In this document: piece by piece, positions 30,699 through 40,614 of the stretch | Numbering within the stretch: the stretch's first letter is position 1 | Layout of the letters: every line of letters starts with the position of its first letter | Source: Hondaea fermentalgiana | Lineage: Eukaryota > Sar > Bigyra > Thraustochytrida > Thraustochytriidae | Assembly: GCA_014084085.1 (NCBI GenBank) | Contig: NPFB01000079.1 | Location: forward strand, 2,161 to 63,387 | Direction: 5' to 3' | DNA: 61,227 nt | The notes under the pieces: model-generated | The model's database searches: none | Told to the model about the DNA's origin: nothing | Seen by the model: only the letters and a program-made list of their open reading frames with translations | Made by a program: the position numbers and the translations under genes

Positions 30699-32195
30699 AT
30701 GCTTTCGCAATCGTCACGCGCCGCGGCGCGCGGCTTTGCCAGCTTCGTAGGCTTGCGGCGAGGCCTGAGCGGCCTGGCGGCGCCTCAGCTCGCGAGACGC
30801 GGCGATGCGAGTGCGCTCGTGCAAAAGCTGCGCGACCGCTTCGGCGACGAGCAGGTGTTCACGTCCGAGGCAGTCCTCAAAGCCCACGGGACGGACGAAA
30901 GCTTTCACGACCCTGTGGCCCCGGATGTCGTCTTTGCGCCACGGACCACCGAGGAGGTCAGCGAGGCGATGCGTATTGCTCAGGAGACGCAGAGCCCGGT
31001 GATCCCATTTGGCTGTGGCACAAGCCTCGAGGGTCACGTCGCTGCACTCGAAGGTGGCCTCTCGATTGATCTCAGCTTGCACATGAACCAAGTGCTCGAG
31101 GTGAACGCCAGCGACATGGACTGCCGCGTGCAGGCAGGCATTACGCGCACAGCACTCAATGACTTTATTCGCGACACAGGCTTGCACTTTTCCGTGGATC
31201 CGGGCGCAGATGCTAGCGTTGGAGGCATGGTCGCAACCGGAGCTTCGGGGACGAGCGCGGTCCGCTACGGAGTCATGAAGGATAATGTGATGGGTCTGAC
31301 GTGCGTTCTCGCCGACGGGCGCATCATGCGTACAGGCACGCGTGCTCGCAAATCGAGCGCCGGCTACGACCTGACCAACTTGATTGTGGGCAGTGAGGGC
31401 ACCTTGGCGTGCGTGACCGAGGTTGCCCTGCGACTCCATGGCCAACCCGAGTCAGTGGCCGCCGCGGTCTGCTCTTTCCCTTCTGTGCGTGGCGCCGTGG
31501 ATTCCGTGGTGACTGCTCTCCAGTACGGTGTGCCGTTGGCTCGCGCAGAGTTCCTTTGTGCGAACACATTGGCGGCCGTTTCTGCCCGCAGTGATGCGAT
31601 CAGCTCTCTGGGCATGTCGACAACCATGCCGGGTCTCTTTTTGGAGTTCCACGGATCGGAATCGGCCGTGCGCGAGCAAGTAGATACGATGCGCGAAATT
31701 ACATCTGAACTGGGCATGGAAGGCGAATTCCACTTTGCGTACGCAGAAGAAGATCGCCGCAAGTTGTGGAAGGCGCGGCACGAGGCATACTGGGCTGTGC
31801 AGCAGCTGCGTCCTGGATGCCGTGGCTCTCCTACGGATATTTGCGTGCCCATCACAAAGCTTACCGACTTTGTCGAGGAGACGATGAAAGACATTGAGGC
31901 GACGGGCATTCCTGCGCCACTTTTTGGCCATGTCGGCGACGGCAACTTTCACGTGATTCTCTTGGCGCGTCCCGATGAATCCCAAGAGTATCTTGACAAG
32001 ATCTTTGCGTTCAACGATCGTCTTGTACAGCGCGCCATTGACAATGAGGGAACGTGCACGGGCGAGCATGGCATTGGCTATGGCAAACGGCGCTGGCTCG
32101 AGCAAGAGTGCGGGACGGTTGCGGTGGATACCATGGCCGCCATCAAGCACGCTCTTGACCCGGAGAACCGCATGAATCCCGGAAAAGCCATCTAG
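30699..32195 (+). CDS. LDHD: Mitochondrial D-lactate dehydrogenase (cytochrome)
   Basis: A 498-residue FAD-linked oxidase that converts D-lactate (and related D-2-hydroxyacids) to pyruvate and passes electrons to cytochrome c. The first 35 residues are Arg/Ala/Ser-rich without acids (RAAARGFASFVGLRRGL), a typical mitochondrial presequence. The FAD-binding PCMH domain spans about 60-245, with PVIPFGCGTSLEGH, VDPGADASVGGMVATGASG and SAGYDLTNLIVGSEGTL. The C-terminal oxidase cap runs to the end, with FGHVGDGNFH and GEHGIGYGKRRWL and the closing LDPENRMNPGK. Length equals animal and yeast enzymes. The start at 30699 is the first ATG that gives the presequence. Single exon. Confidence 0.95.
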   Translation: MLSQSSRAAARGFASFVGLRRGLSGLAAPQLARRGDASALVQKLRDRFGDEQVFTSEAVLKAHGTDESFHDPVAPDVVFAPRTTEEVSEAMRIAQETQSPVIPFGCGTSLEGHVAALEGGLSIDLSLHMNQVLEVNASDMDCRVQAGITRTALNDFIRDTGLHFSVDPGADASVGGMVATGASGTSAVRYGVMKDNVMGLTCVLADGRIMRTGTRARKSSAGYDLTNLIVGSEGTLACVTEVALRLHGQPESVAAAVCSFPSVRGAVDSVVTALQYGVPLARAEFLCANTLAAVSARSDAISSLGMSTTMPGLFLEFHGSESAVREQVDTMREITSELGMEGEFHFAYAEEDRRKLWKARHEAYWAVQQLRPGCRGSPTDICVPITKLTDFVEETMKDIEATGIPAPLFGHVGDGNFHVILLARPDESQEYLDKIFAFNDRLVQRAIDNEGTCTGEHGIGYGKRRWLEQECGTVAVDTMAAIKHALDPENRMNPGKAI

Positions 32196-32452
32196 GGCAT
32201 CCAAAAAACCAACCAAAGTATTATCTATTCTTTCTCGTGCGTCCCCAGCTCTTTTCTTGCTGATGTTGCTTTTTTTTTCTTCTAAAAATTGCGAAAATGA
32301 ATTTTGGGGTCTTTTGTCGACCGTTTCGATGGTTCCGCTTCTCTTCTTTCCCACTACATTTTTGGACCGCTAGTAAAGTAAAGGTTTTTGAAAAGAAAAG
32401 GCAAATAATCTTAACGAGCTCTGGGCGAATATAAGAAATATCAATGCTAGGC
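32196..32452. other. Convergent 3' region LDHD/HDAC
   Basis: About 260 bases between two stop codons, T-rich after LDHD (CTTTTTTTTTCTTC near 32270). Both genes share this terminator region. Confidence 0.5.
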
Positions 32453-34873
32453 CTAGAGGTCGTGGTCCATGTCGCTCGCAACCTGAGCGGCCTGACCGGG
32501 TGCAGATCCACTCTTGTCATCATCATCGTCGTCGTCCTCTTCGTCTCCACCCGGCTGTCGACGGACATTGGGCTTGCGAGGCCCGTCGATGAACTCGCCG
32601 CGCCGACCCGCCCCGGTGACGTATGCCATGTGAGAGCGATGAAACTCCTCGCCGAGCGTGACCATACGCAAAAGGTCGACGGAGCCGGCGATCCATGCGA
32701 GCTGACGTTGAATGACGGCATCGCCGACCTCGAGGGCGTGCCAGTAGGCCATACGATGTGCACGGAGCGTGGCGGCAATGGCAGCGATGCCCTGTTCACT
32801 GGGAGGTTTGAGAGGCTGCGTGAGCGGGGGTGGAGGTGCGCCCATGAGAACAGCAGCGCAGACAAGGTGCGACTCGGAGAGTGCCTGAAGACTGTAGCCT
32901 CCCTCGAGTGCAAGAATAATACGCGCATTGGCGAGACTCATGAGTTCGTGAAGTAAAGCGCCGTAGCCTTCGGGCGTGATGGCACAGCCGCCGAGAGGGT
33001 CGCCGAGGGCAGCATCGAAGCCAGCGCTGACGAGGACAATATCGGGATTGAAGTGGCGGGCTGCAGGCATAAGTACATGTTGCCAGGCAGCGAGATATTC
33101 GGCGTCACCAAAGGGACCGATGCCATTCCAGCCAATATTAATGTTGCGGCCGAAGCCTGCGCCCGAGCCGACGTGGTCCGGGCCGCCCCCGGGCCCACCC
33201 GGGTAGAAACGTCCAAGGTCCCAGCGATGGACGCTGAAAACGAGCACGTTGGGATCCTTGTCAAAAGCGGTTTGCGTGCCGTTGCCATGGTGCACGTCCC
33301 AATCGACAATAAGGACGCGCGCAGGTCTCTTTGTGGGGCGGTAATTGGTGGCGACCCTTTTGGCCTTTTTGCGCAAGGTTCGGGAGTCGGAGTTGTGTCG
33401 CGCGCCACTTGCGCCCCGGGCGGCGCCAGTCTCTCTGTCGTCCATGCTGGCCTCTCGCTGTCGGGTTTGAGATCGCGGTCGATCCGCGTCATGAACGCCG
33501 TTAGAGTTCCCGTTGCCGCTTCCGGTGCTGTCGCCGCCAACACTGTTGCTGGAGGCCGATGTCTTTAGGGGCTTGGGTGCCACGGGAGCTCGCGCGGTGG
33601 CATTGTCGCCGCAGCAATCCATGTCTCCGTCGGCATCGTCCGGGCGCATGGTTTCGGCAGCGTAGGCGGCGGCGATGGCAATGTTGTTGAATACACAGAA
33701 GCCCTTGATGCAGGCATCTTCGGCATGATGGCCCGGGGGGCGAACGATAGCGAGGCCATTCTTGACGCGTCCGTCGATGACAGCCTTGACGAGCTCCATG
33801 ACGCCACCCGCCGTACGGTACGAGGCTGCGGCGGTGTGTTCGTTGGCAAAGGCTGACTGAAGCTCGAGGCGCGGGTGTTCGACCTGGCGAACATTTGGGT
33901 CGCGCAGACTGTCGACGGCATCAAGGTGCTTTTGCAAGTGGATCTTGAGGAGGTCGGCGGGCTCGGCGTCGACGGACGCGAGGTGGTTCATGCGCGCGAT
34001 GAGCCCGGTGAGCTCAAAGGTTTTCATGACGCAGAGAATGCGCGCCGGGCGCTCTGGATGCGCGATGGTGGGGTGCCCGTGCAAGAGCATGATTTCATCA
34101 AAAATGAGGCCGATGACGCGGCGTCTTCCGTCGGGGATGACGCCACGCTGGGTCTGCATTAGGCGGCTGACGGCCGGCCTCCTGCGCGCAGAGGGCGAGA
34201 TGGACGAGTTGATAAAGGTGACGTCGCCGGGGCTCGAGGGTATGTTCTCGACGAGGTCGTCAAAGTGGTCGCGTAGGTAGTCGCGGTACTTTTCGTGGGC
34301 GGACGTGGCTGCGTCGAGAGCCTTCCTCTCGGCGGCCTCGAGGCCGGTCTGCGCCTGATCGACGCCATCCTCGGGCTGGTCGTCGCCGGTGGGCTGGCGC
34401 CTGTTCCAGAGCTCGGGGCGGCGCGGGGGTTCCTGCTGGCCGCCGAGGAGGTTCCCAAACTGCAGGTTTCCGAAGCTGCCGCCGCTGCCGAGGGAGGGGA
34501 AGAGCGGTGCGCGGAGCGGGCTCGAGGGCGCTGCGAGGCTGCTGGCAAGGCTGCTGCTGCTGTTGCTGCCCTTGAGCCCGCCCTCGTTGGCCTCGTCTTC
34601 GCCGTTCTGCGCCGTCGTCAGTCCGGACCCCGACAGCTGTGGGCTTTCGCGCGGCCGCGCCGCCGCTGCGAGCTGCGATCTCGCTGCTGTCGCCGCGGTC
34701 GGCGACGCCTGCGCTCCCGCGGCCTGCTGCTGCTCGAGCTGCTGCTGCTGCTGCTGCTCAGCCTTGACCTCCTGCCGCTGCTGCTGCTGCTTTTCGAGCT
34801 CGTGCTGCTTTTCCTCGCGCTGCTGCTGCTGCTGCCGGCGCTGCGCCTCGGCCTCTGCGACGAGCGCGTCCAT
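32453..34873 (-). CDS. Class II histone deacetylase with polyQ N-terminus
   Basis: An 806-residue protein with a class II (HDAC6/HDA1-like) deacetylase domain from about 245 to 720. Zinc and catalytic motifs are intact: RPPGHHAE near 378-385, WDVHHGNGTQ near 523, SAGFDAALGDPLGG near 612 and LEGGYS near 655. A roughly 100-residue disordered Ser/Gly/Asn/Arg insertion (about 410-515) splits the domain just before the WDVHHGNG strand. The first 55 residues are Gln-rich (runs of Q encoded by CAG), then Ser-rich. There is a C-terminal Asp tract. It removes acetyl groups from lysines of histones or other proteins; nucleus or cytosol cannot be told. It is convergent with LDHD and divergent from the phosphatase fusion gene. 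Confidence 0.93.
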   Translation of the reverse strand: MDALVAEAEAQRRQQQQQREEKQHELEKQQQQRQEVKAEQQQQQQLEQQQAAGAQASPTAATAARSQLAAAARPRESPQLSGSGLTTAQNGEDEANEGGLKGSNSSSSLASSLAAPSSPLRAPLFPSLGSGGSFGNLQFGNLLGGQQEPPRRPELWNRRQPTGDDQPEDGVDQAQTGLEAAERKALDAATSAHEKYRDYLRDHFDDLVENIPSSPGDVTFINSSISPSARRRPAVSRLMQTQRGVIPDGRRRVIGLIFDEIMLLHGHPTIAHPERPARILCVMKTFELTGLIARMNHLASVDAEPADLLKIHLQKHLDAVDSLRDPNVRQVEHPRLELQSAFANEHTAAASYRTAGGVMELVKAVIDGRVKNGLAIVRPPGHHAEDACIKGFCVFNNIAIAAAYAAETMRPDDADGDMDCCGDNATARAPVAPKPLKTSASSNSVGGDSTGSGNGNSNGVHDADRPRSQTRQREASMDDRETGAARGASGARHNSDSRTLRKKAKRVATNYRPTKRPARVLIVDWDVHHGNGTQTAFDKDPNVLVFSVHRWDLGRFYPGGPGGGPDHVGSGAGFGRNINIGWNGIGPFGDAEYLAAWQHVLMPAARHFNPDIVLVSAGFDAALGDPLGGCAITPEGYGALLHELMSLANARIILALEGGYSLQALSESHLVCAAVLMGAPPPPLTQPLKPPSEQGIAAIAATLRAHRMAYWHALEVGDAVIQRQLAWIAGSVDLLRMVTLGEEFHRSHMAYVTGAGRRGEFIDGPRKPNVRRQPGGDEEDDDDDDDKSGSAPGQAAQVASDMDHDL

Positions 34874-35080
34874 GGCGTCCTGCCCGACGAGACCCCGGAA
34901 GGCAGGCGCGGCTAGGCTAGGCTAGGCTAGGCGAGGCCGCGCGAGGCCGCGCGAGGCCGCGCCACGCGGCGAGGCGAGGCTCGCTCGCTCGCTCGGGCTG
35001 TGCTGTGCTGTGTCGGGTTGGCTTGACGGTGTCGCGTCGAGATAGATAGATGGCTTGGGACGGACGGCGAGCCGAGCCTG

Positions 35081-35128
35081 GCCAAGCCAAGCCAAGCCAA
35101 GCCAAGCCAAGCCAAGCCAAGCCAAGCC
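35081..35128. repeat. (GCCAA)n pentanucleotide repeat
   Basis: Nine to ten units of GCCAA about 210 bases upstream of the HDAC start. The complement reads TTGGC. Confidence 0.95.
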
Positions 35129-36094
35129 GAGCCAGCAGCCAGGCGCTGCAAGGTTTCGTTGTAACAATGAACGTCCAGTGCAGGGGCGGCTCGGCTGCAA
35201 AGGGTAAGAAGGAGCTGTAGGTGGTAGACTTTGCGAGCGTGAGAGGAGAAAGGTAGTGCAGTCAGGGACGGGCACAAAGTGATAGCGAACATTAGCCGCA
35301 GAAGACAGGCAGTCAGCGAACGAGCGAACGAGCGAGCGAGCCAGCCAGCCAGCCAACCGCGATGGCCAGTAAGCTCCAGGTGCGTGCCAGTAATCTCGGC
35401 CGTCAGGACAGGGGCTCACACCGCCAGCCAGCCAGCCAGACGCACCGCCAGCCAGCCAGCTTTCTAAAAACGTCATCAACTTCAAGATGATCTCCGTCCA
35501 AAGTCTGTGTGTTTGTGGGACCGCAAAAGGTGTGCGCGGGGACAATGGTGTGCGCTCAGAATAGACCCATTATTTAGACCGCGCACCCCTGGCTGCGGCC
35601 AAGCAAGAATTTCGAGAGGGGTAGGCTGCGGCGTGGCGCGCGCGGCCATGGTATGGCCTTAGATCGGTAGGGGTATGGTGGGTGTTTTAGAAATCCACGC
35701 TGGTTTTCTTTTCTTCTGCCAGCTGCAAGCCAACTTGGCTGATGTAAAGCCAAAGCCAGCCACCGGCCGGCCCGCGCTCGATCCGACGCGCGTACTGCAC
35801 GTCCAGCGCCGCTTGAATAGCAGTCTTCGCAGCAGCCCTTGCATCCCGACCAGCAGCAGCAGTGGTCGTGGAGGCAGCCAGCCAGCCAGTCAGCCAGCAG
35901 CTGGCAGCTGCACCTAGCTCGCTGTCTTGCACAAGGCGGGCGAAGGAAGCCCCTGCGTATGCATTATACTGGTGTGTAAAAAGTAAGTATAAGTGCGCCA
36001 AACGACCAGCGGCAAGTGAACTATCCCCGGAGCGCCACTTGCAGGCGCGGTGTGCAAAAGCGTGCACGCGCTCTCCGCTCTCCTCCTCCTCCTA

Positions 36095-36123
36095 CGATCG
36101 ATCGATCGATCGATCGATCGATC
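36095..36123. repeat. (ATCG)n palindromic microsatellite
   Basis: Seven units of ATCG (self-complementary CGATCGATCG), 490 bases upstream of the phosphatase fusion gene. The same word recurs at 36266-36280. Confidence 0.95.
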
Positions 36124-36612
36124 ACTCGCGGCAAACAAAGACGCGCGCGAGGAGAGCAGGCGCGAGGCCGGCGCCGCAGAGACCGCGCCCGACCGACCGA
36201 CCGCCCCGGCGCGGCGAGGAAGAGCAGGCGGGCAGGCTGCGCGCAGGCGGCGTCGCAGCGGTCGACCGATCGATCGATCGGCCGGCCCGCGCGGGAGAAG
36301 TGGACTCCGACCGCGAGCACGTGCACGTGCAAGCAAGTAAGCAAGCAAGCAGAGGCAGCAAAGCAGCAGAGCAAGCTCGCCCTCGCTCGCGCACACCGGC
36401 GGCGGGCAGGGCACGCAGAGCGGCAGCTCGGGCTGCCGGCGAGCGCGGAGGAGGGCGGGAGCGGAAGCGGTCTGCACGCAGGTACGCACGCACGCACGCA
36501 CGCAAGCGGGCGCGACCTCTGAGCGGCGCGAGGCCCGAGGCGCGAGGCCTTACGTACGTAGACACATACACACGGACGCACACGCGCGCGCCTGCGCGCT
36601 CGCTCGCTCAGG

Positions 36613-39600
36613 ATGAGGCGCCTGAACAAGTCGCGCAGCGAGTCCAAGGCCGACCCGTACGCCGACGTCAAGGGCAAGCCCGACGCCAGCGAGGGGAGGT
36701 CTCAAGGCTCCGGCGTGAGCTTTGCCTCCTTTGACGACGTATTTGGGTCACTCGCCCACGACGACGACGGCGGCATCAACGCCGAGTGGGACGCCTTCGA
36801 GGACGACCTCGCCAAGCGCAGCTCCAAAAAAGGACCCGCGCGCCCCTCGACCAAGAAAGCAGGCTCGCATAACCGCAGAAGCAGATTCGGAAAGCTCGGA
36901 AGCGGATCCTCCACCAAGAAACGCGGCACCAATAGCAGCAAAAAGTCCGGACGCTTCTCGAGAAAGTCCGCCAGCCAGGAACTCGACGATGAGGACTCCT
37001 CCGACTGGGACAATTTCGACGGCGAAGACGTCGACGAGGACGCCGACAGCCTCTCCAATGGCGCGCTGAGCCAAACCTCCTTTGAACAGGTCTTTGGCCG
37101 ACGCGTCTTTGACGACGAGGAGGAAGAGGAAGAATTCGAGTTCTCCAACCCCAACGGCTGGCGCGATGCCAGCGCGCAAAAGGAGGCCGTCTTTGACGTT
37201 CTCAGCAAGGGTGGATCCACCGAGGAAATTGCTCGCAAGCTTTACGTCCTCGAGCAGCTGAACCGCTCCGCGCCCCCAAGCGAGGCACCATCGTTTTGGA
37301 ATCGCCGCTCCATGCTCCTCGAGACCACGAAAAAGCGCAAGGTCAAGGGCTACTACGAAATTCCCGGCGACGACGGCAACGGGGCGTCCACGAGGCCCCT
37401 GTGCTCGCTTTCCGACCTCGTCGGTCTCTCGAACAAAATTGGCCTTGCCATGTCCACGCGCGTCGCGCTTCTCCTGGACGTGGCCAAGCACGTCGGCAAG
37501 TTGCACCAGGGCGGATACGTGCACGGCGTCGTTCGCTCAGAGTCCTTTCTTCTCGACGAGCACCTCACCGTGTACGTCAAGACAATCAAAAGCATCCGCC
37601 AAATGACAAAGCAAGAGTTTCGCGGTGAAGCGCGCGTTAGTCTCGAACAACTCGACATTCTTGGCCTCGGTATTGTCATTCTCGAACTCGTCGTTGGCAA
37701 AACCTTTTCTCAAATCTCCTGCTCCAAGCTAAAGTCCGCCGTCAAGAACGAGGAAAAAGGGCGCTACGAAAAGCTCGACGACCTGGCCGAAGCTGTCGAC
37801 GATGAGGTTCGCTACATTCTAGCCAATGCCGCCACGGAATGCCCGACATCTCTGACAGAGCTTTGCATCCAGTGCATCTCACCCATGCGGCTCACGCGCC
37901 CCACGGCCGACGACGTTATCGAGTGGCTCATGGATCTCGAAGATGAAATTAGCGCGTCCAGCAACGATCCGCCTCGCAGCGAGGTGGCCACCGCGCTCGC
38001 CTCCAATAGGCGACTCCCCTTTAAGCCTTCTCAGCCTTTCGACATGGCCACCATTCCCGACCTCGGCATCGAGGACGAGGACGGCTATGAGACCGACGAC
38101 AGCTTCGTCCCACCAGCAGATGGACCCGATAGCGGCGGTATGGCCCCGCAGGATCGTGCCAAGCGCGATGCCGCAAAGGCCGGCAGCAAGACTGACAAGC
38201 CTAAGGCGCCCCCTCGCAACAAGCTGCAAGCCTTTCTCCAGGCCAGCGGCGATGTCCCGCACCAGCATGGCGCAACTTCTTCAGCCAAGTCGGTCAGCGG
38301 CGTGAGCGATGCACGCGCGCGGCCTCGGAGCATGATGCTGCCCACGGCCCTCAATAGGCCCAAGGACTCGGACGACGAAACGGATTCCGTTGCCGAAGCC
38401 GGCCGAGCTGTGAAAAAGCTTCCCCGTCGCCGCTCCCTCGATCGCGGATACCTTTACGCCAAGTCACGCTTTGACGCTGCCGACCGCGAGGCCAAGAAAC
38501 CCCCCGTCGTCTCCAAGGCCAACCTCGGCGCCTTCAAAGAGCAATGGAAGGCCAAGCAGGCCGTCGTTAACCCGAACAAGCTCGATCCCGAGGCCCTCGC
38601 GCGCCGCTTCGAGGAGCAAGAGATCCTCTCTGGAGACGAGGCGCTCGGCATTATAAAGCGCGCCGACAGCATGCTGCGCGAAGAACCGAACCTCATTCAG
38701 CTGACAACTGCCAACTCCACGAGCATCACCGTCGTCGGTGACATTCACGGCCAGTACTACGATATGCGCCAAATGATCAAGATGGCTGGCCAGCCCGGCA
38801 AGGGCAAGGGCAAGACCACTTACCTTTTTCTCGGCGACTTTATCGACCGAGGTGACTGGGGCTGCGAGGTCATGCTTTATCTCTTGGCTCTCAAGGTCAA
38901 ATTCCCGGCCCATGTCTGGCTTCTTCGCGGCAATCACGAAGCTCGAACAGTGTCTTCGTACTTTGGATTCAAGGAAGAGTGCCAGCGCAAGTACGGTCTT
39001 GCCGTCTTCAACCGCTTTACAGAAATGTTCCAGGCCTTGCCCATTGCTGCAACGGTCGAGACCCCGGCGGGCAAGTGGCTTTGCCTGCACGGCGGCATTT
39101 CGCCCAATGTCCAATCTCTTGATCAATTTATCGAGTTTGACCGCTTCGCCGAGCCCGCCATGAACGGCTTCCTCTGCGACGTCCTATGGGCTGACCCCGT
39201 CAAGGACACGCACGAGGACGGCCAGACCGCCACGGTCGCTGATTTCCTCTCTATTGACTTTCTCCCCAACCCGCAGCGCGGTTGCTCTTATCGTTACGGA
39301 TTCCGTGCCGTCGTCTCCTTTCTCGCCGTCAACGGTCTCGTTGGCCTTATCCGTGCGCACGAGGTTCAGGAGGAAGGCTACTTTTACCACTATGTCGACT
39401 TCCAGGGTGATGGCAAAGCGGGCTCGGCGCAGCCCACGCCCCCCGTCATTACCGTCTTTTCCGCGCCCAACTACACGGGTCGTTACGGCAACAAGGCTGC
39501 CTTCTTGCGCCTCACAAACAAGGTTCCAGGCCGCCGCATCAACCGTCTTACAGGCGTGCGTCCCATGCAGCTCCTAGAGCCCACGCAGTTTCTGGCCGTA

Positions 39601-40614
39601 CCGCACCCGGATCCGATCTTTGTCGAGAACGAGCAGCAAAAGCAGGTTCTGCGTCTCGAGACCACCTGCCCGTACATGCCCACCACATTCCACGCCTTTG
39701 TTACCAAAGCCATCGAGCTCGGCGAGGAGGCTGCCCGCAGGAGCATCTTCAGGGAGCGACGCGGCGACACGCTCAAGCAACGTGGTCGCAGCTCGCTCAA
39801 GGATGCACGAGAGATTCGACATGAAAAGGGAATGACCGAATTGCCACCTCCGCCCCCGCCTCGAAAGTCCAAACGCGAGTCCAGGAGACGTAGCAAGGCC
39901 GCCAAAGACGAGCCTGACGCAGAGGCAAAACCTGCCACCAATCAGCGCAAAAACTGGAAGGCCGCCGCGCTTCTTGGTTTTGATGATCCCGGCGGCGTCT
40001 CGGGCGCCCCTGCTGGAGGTGTCGCGCAGCCAAAGAAAATGAAAAAACAAAAGAAGAAGAAGAACAAGAAGTTCGACGAGGCCGCGCAGCAGGATGGTAT
40101 CAACGAGCTGAACCCTCTCGTTGTCCAGGACAAGATGAAGCAGGCCCAAACCAAACTCGATCCGGACGCCCTGCACCTTCCCGGCAAGGTCCGTGTCAAG
40201 GACGGCAATCATCATGACAGTTTAATTCGCTCTGGATCCACGCGCGATGTGCGCTCTGGCTCTGAAGATGGGCCCAAGAAGCCTGCTCCCGATGATGACG
40301 CCATCACCTTTAGCGCCAACGAGCTCGTGGCATTGCAAATGCTCTTTCTTGTGATTGATCACAGTGACAAGGGCTTTATCACTCGCGATGATCTTGTTCA
40401 ATGGTCAGCCGAGGATGGCTACGCTGTCCCGCGATCCGAGGCAGATCTCTGTCTCGAGTACGTCGATGCCGACGGCGATGGTCAAATCGGTTTCGAGGAC
40501 TACCTTGTCTTTGCTGCCAAGAACAAGGAGCGCTGGCTCATCAAGCAGTACGATCAAGTTCTCGGCAACATCAAAAAGATGGAGCGCCAAACCAGCTCCC
40601 CTGTTTTGGCGTAA
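36613..40614 (+). CDS. Pseudokinase / calcineurin-like phosphatase / EF-hand fusion
   Basis: A 1333-residue single-exon protein. Residues about 262-446 look like a protein-kinase C-lobe (LLLDVAKHVGKLHQGGYVH, then LDILGLGIVILELVVGK and LTRPTADDVIEWL), but the HRD Asp is Val306 (HGVVRSESFLLD) and no DFG is visible. Residues about 693-966 form a complete PPP phosphatase of calcineurin-A type: GDIHG at 709, GDFIDRG at 741, GNHE at 773-776, RGCSYRYGF, RAHEVQEEGY and FSAPNYTGRYGNKAA. A basic, Pro-rich linker follows, then two EF-hands: loop 1249-1260 (DHSDKGFITRDD, degenerate) and loop 1285-1296 (DADGDGQIGFED, good). The N-terminus is acidic and Lys/Ser-rich. It is probably a Ca-responsive Ser/Thr phosphatase; the fused order is unusual. 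Start ATG 36613 is the first in frame. Confidence 0.9.
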   Translation: MRRLNKSRSESKADPYADVKGKPDASEGRSQGSGVSFASFDDVFGSLAHDDDGGINAEWDAFEDDLAKRSSKKGPARPSTKKAGSHNRRSRFGKLGSGSSTKKRGTNSSKKSGRFSRKSASQELDDEDSSDWDNFDGEDVDEDADSLSNGALSQTSFEQVFGRRVFDDEEEEEEFEFSNPNGWRDASAQKEAVFDVLSKGGSTEEIARKLYVLEQLNRSAPPSEAPSFWNRRSMLLETTKKRKVKGYYEIPGDDGNGASTRPLCSLSDLVGLSNKIGLAMSTRVALLLDVAKHVGKLHQGGYVHGVVRSESFLLDEHLTVYVKTIKSIRQMTKQEFRGEARVSLEQLDILGLGIVILELVVGKTFSQISCSKLKSAVKNEEKGRYEKLDDLAEAVDDEVRYILANAATECPTSLTELCIQCISPMRLTRPTADDVIEWLMDLEDEISASSNDPPRSEVATALASNRRLPFKPSQPFDMATIPDLGIEDEDGYETDDSFVPPADGPDSGGMAPQDRAKRDAAKAGSKTDKPKAPPRNKLQAFLQASGDVPHQHGATSSAKSVSGVSDARARPRSMMLPTALNRPKDSDDETDSVAEAGRAVKKLPRRRSLDRGYLYAKSRFDAADREAKKPPVVSKANLGAFKEQWKAKQAVVNPNKLDPEALARRFEEQEILSGDEALGIIKRADSMLREEPNLIQLTTANSTSITVVGDIHGQYYDMRQMIKMAGQPGKGKGKTTYLFLGDFIDRGDWGCEVMLYLLALKVKFPAHVWLLRGNHEARTVSSYFGFKEECQRKYGLAVFNRFTEMFQALPIAATVETPAGKWLCLHGGISPNVQSLDQFIEFDRFAEPAMNGFLCDVLWADPVKDTHEDGQTATVADFLSIDFLPNPQRGCSYRYGFRAVVSFLAVNGLVGLIRAHEVQEEGYFYHYVDFQGDGKAGSAQPTPPVITVFSAPNYTGRYGNKAAFLRLTNKVPGRRINRLTGVRPMQLLEPTQFLAVPHPDPIFVENEQQKQVLRLETTCPYMPTTFHAFVTKAIELGEEAARRSIFRERRGDTLKQRGRSSLKDAREIRHEKGMTELPPPPPPRKSKRESRRRSKAAKDEPDAEAKPATNQRKNWKAAALLGFDDPGGVSGAPAGGVAQPKKMKKQKKKKNKKFDEAAQQDGINELNPLVVQDKMKQAQTKLDPDALHLPGKVRVKDGNHHDSLIRSGSTRDVRSGSEDGPKKPAPDDDAITFSANELVALQMLFLVIDHSDKGFITRDDLVQWSAEDGYAVPRSEADLCLEYVDADGDGQIGFEDYLVFAAKNKERWLIKQYDQVLGNIKKMERQTSSPVLA

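Larger units (their letters stand above)
34874..36612. other. Divergent upstream region HDAC / phosphatase fusion
   Basis: 1.7 kb without a supported gene. It contains a GGCTA/GCGAGGCC repeat at 34913-34970, (GCCAA)n at 35081-35128, (CAGC)n words near 35336-35356 and 35430-35460, and (ATCG)n at 36095-36123. These lie in what should be the promoters and 5' leaders of the two divergent genes. Confidence 0.55.
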
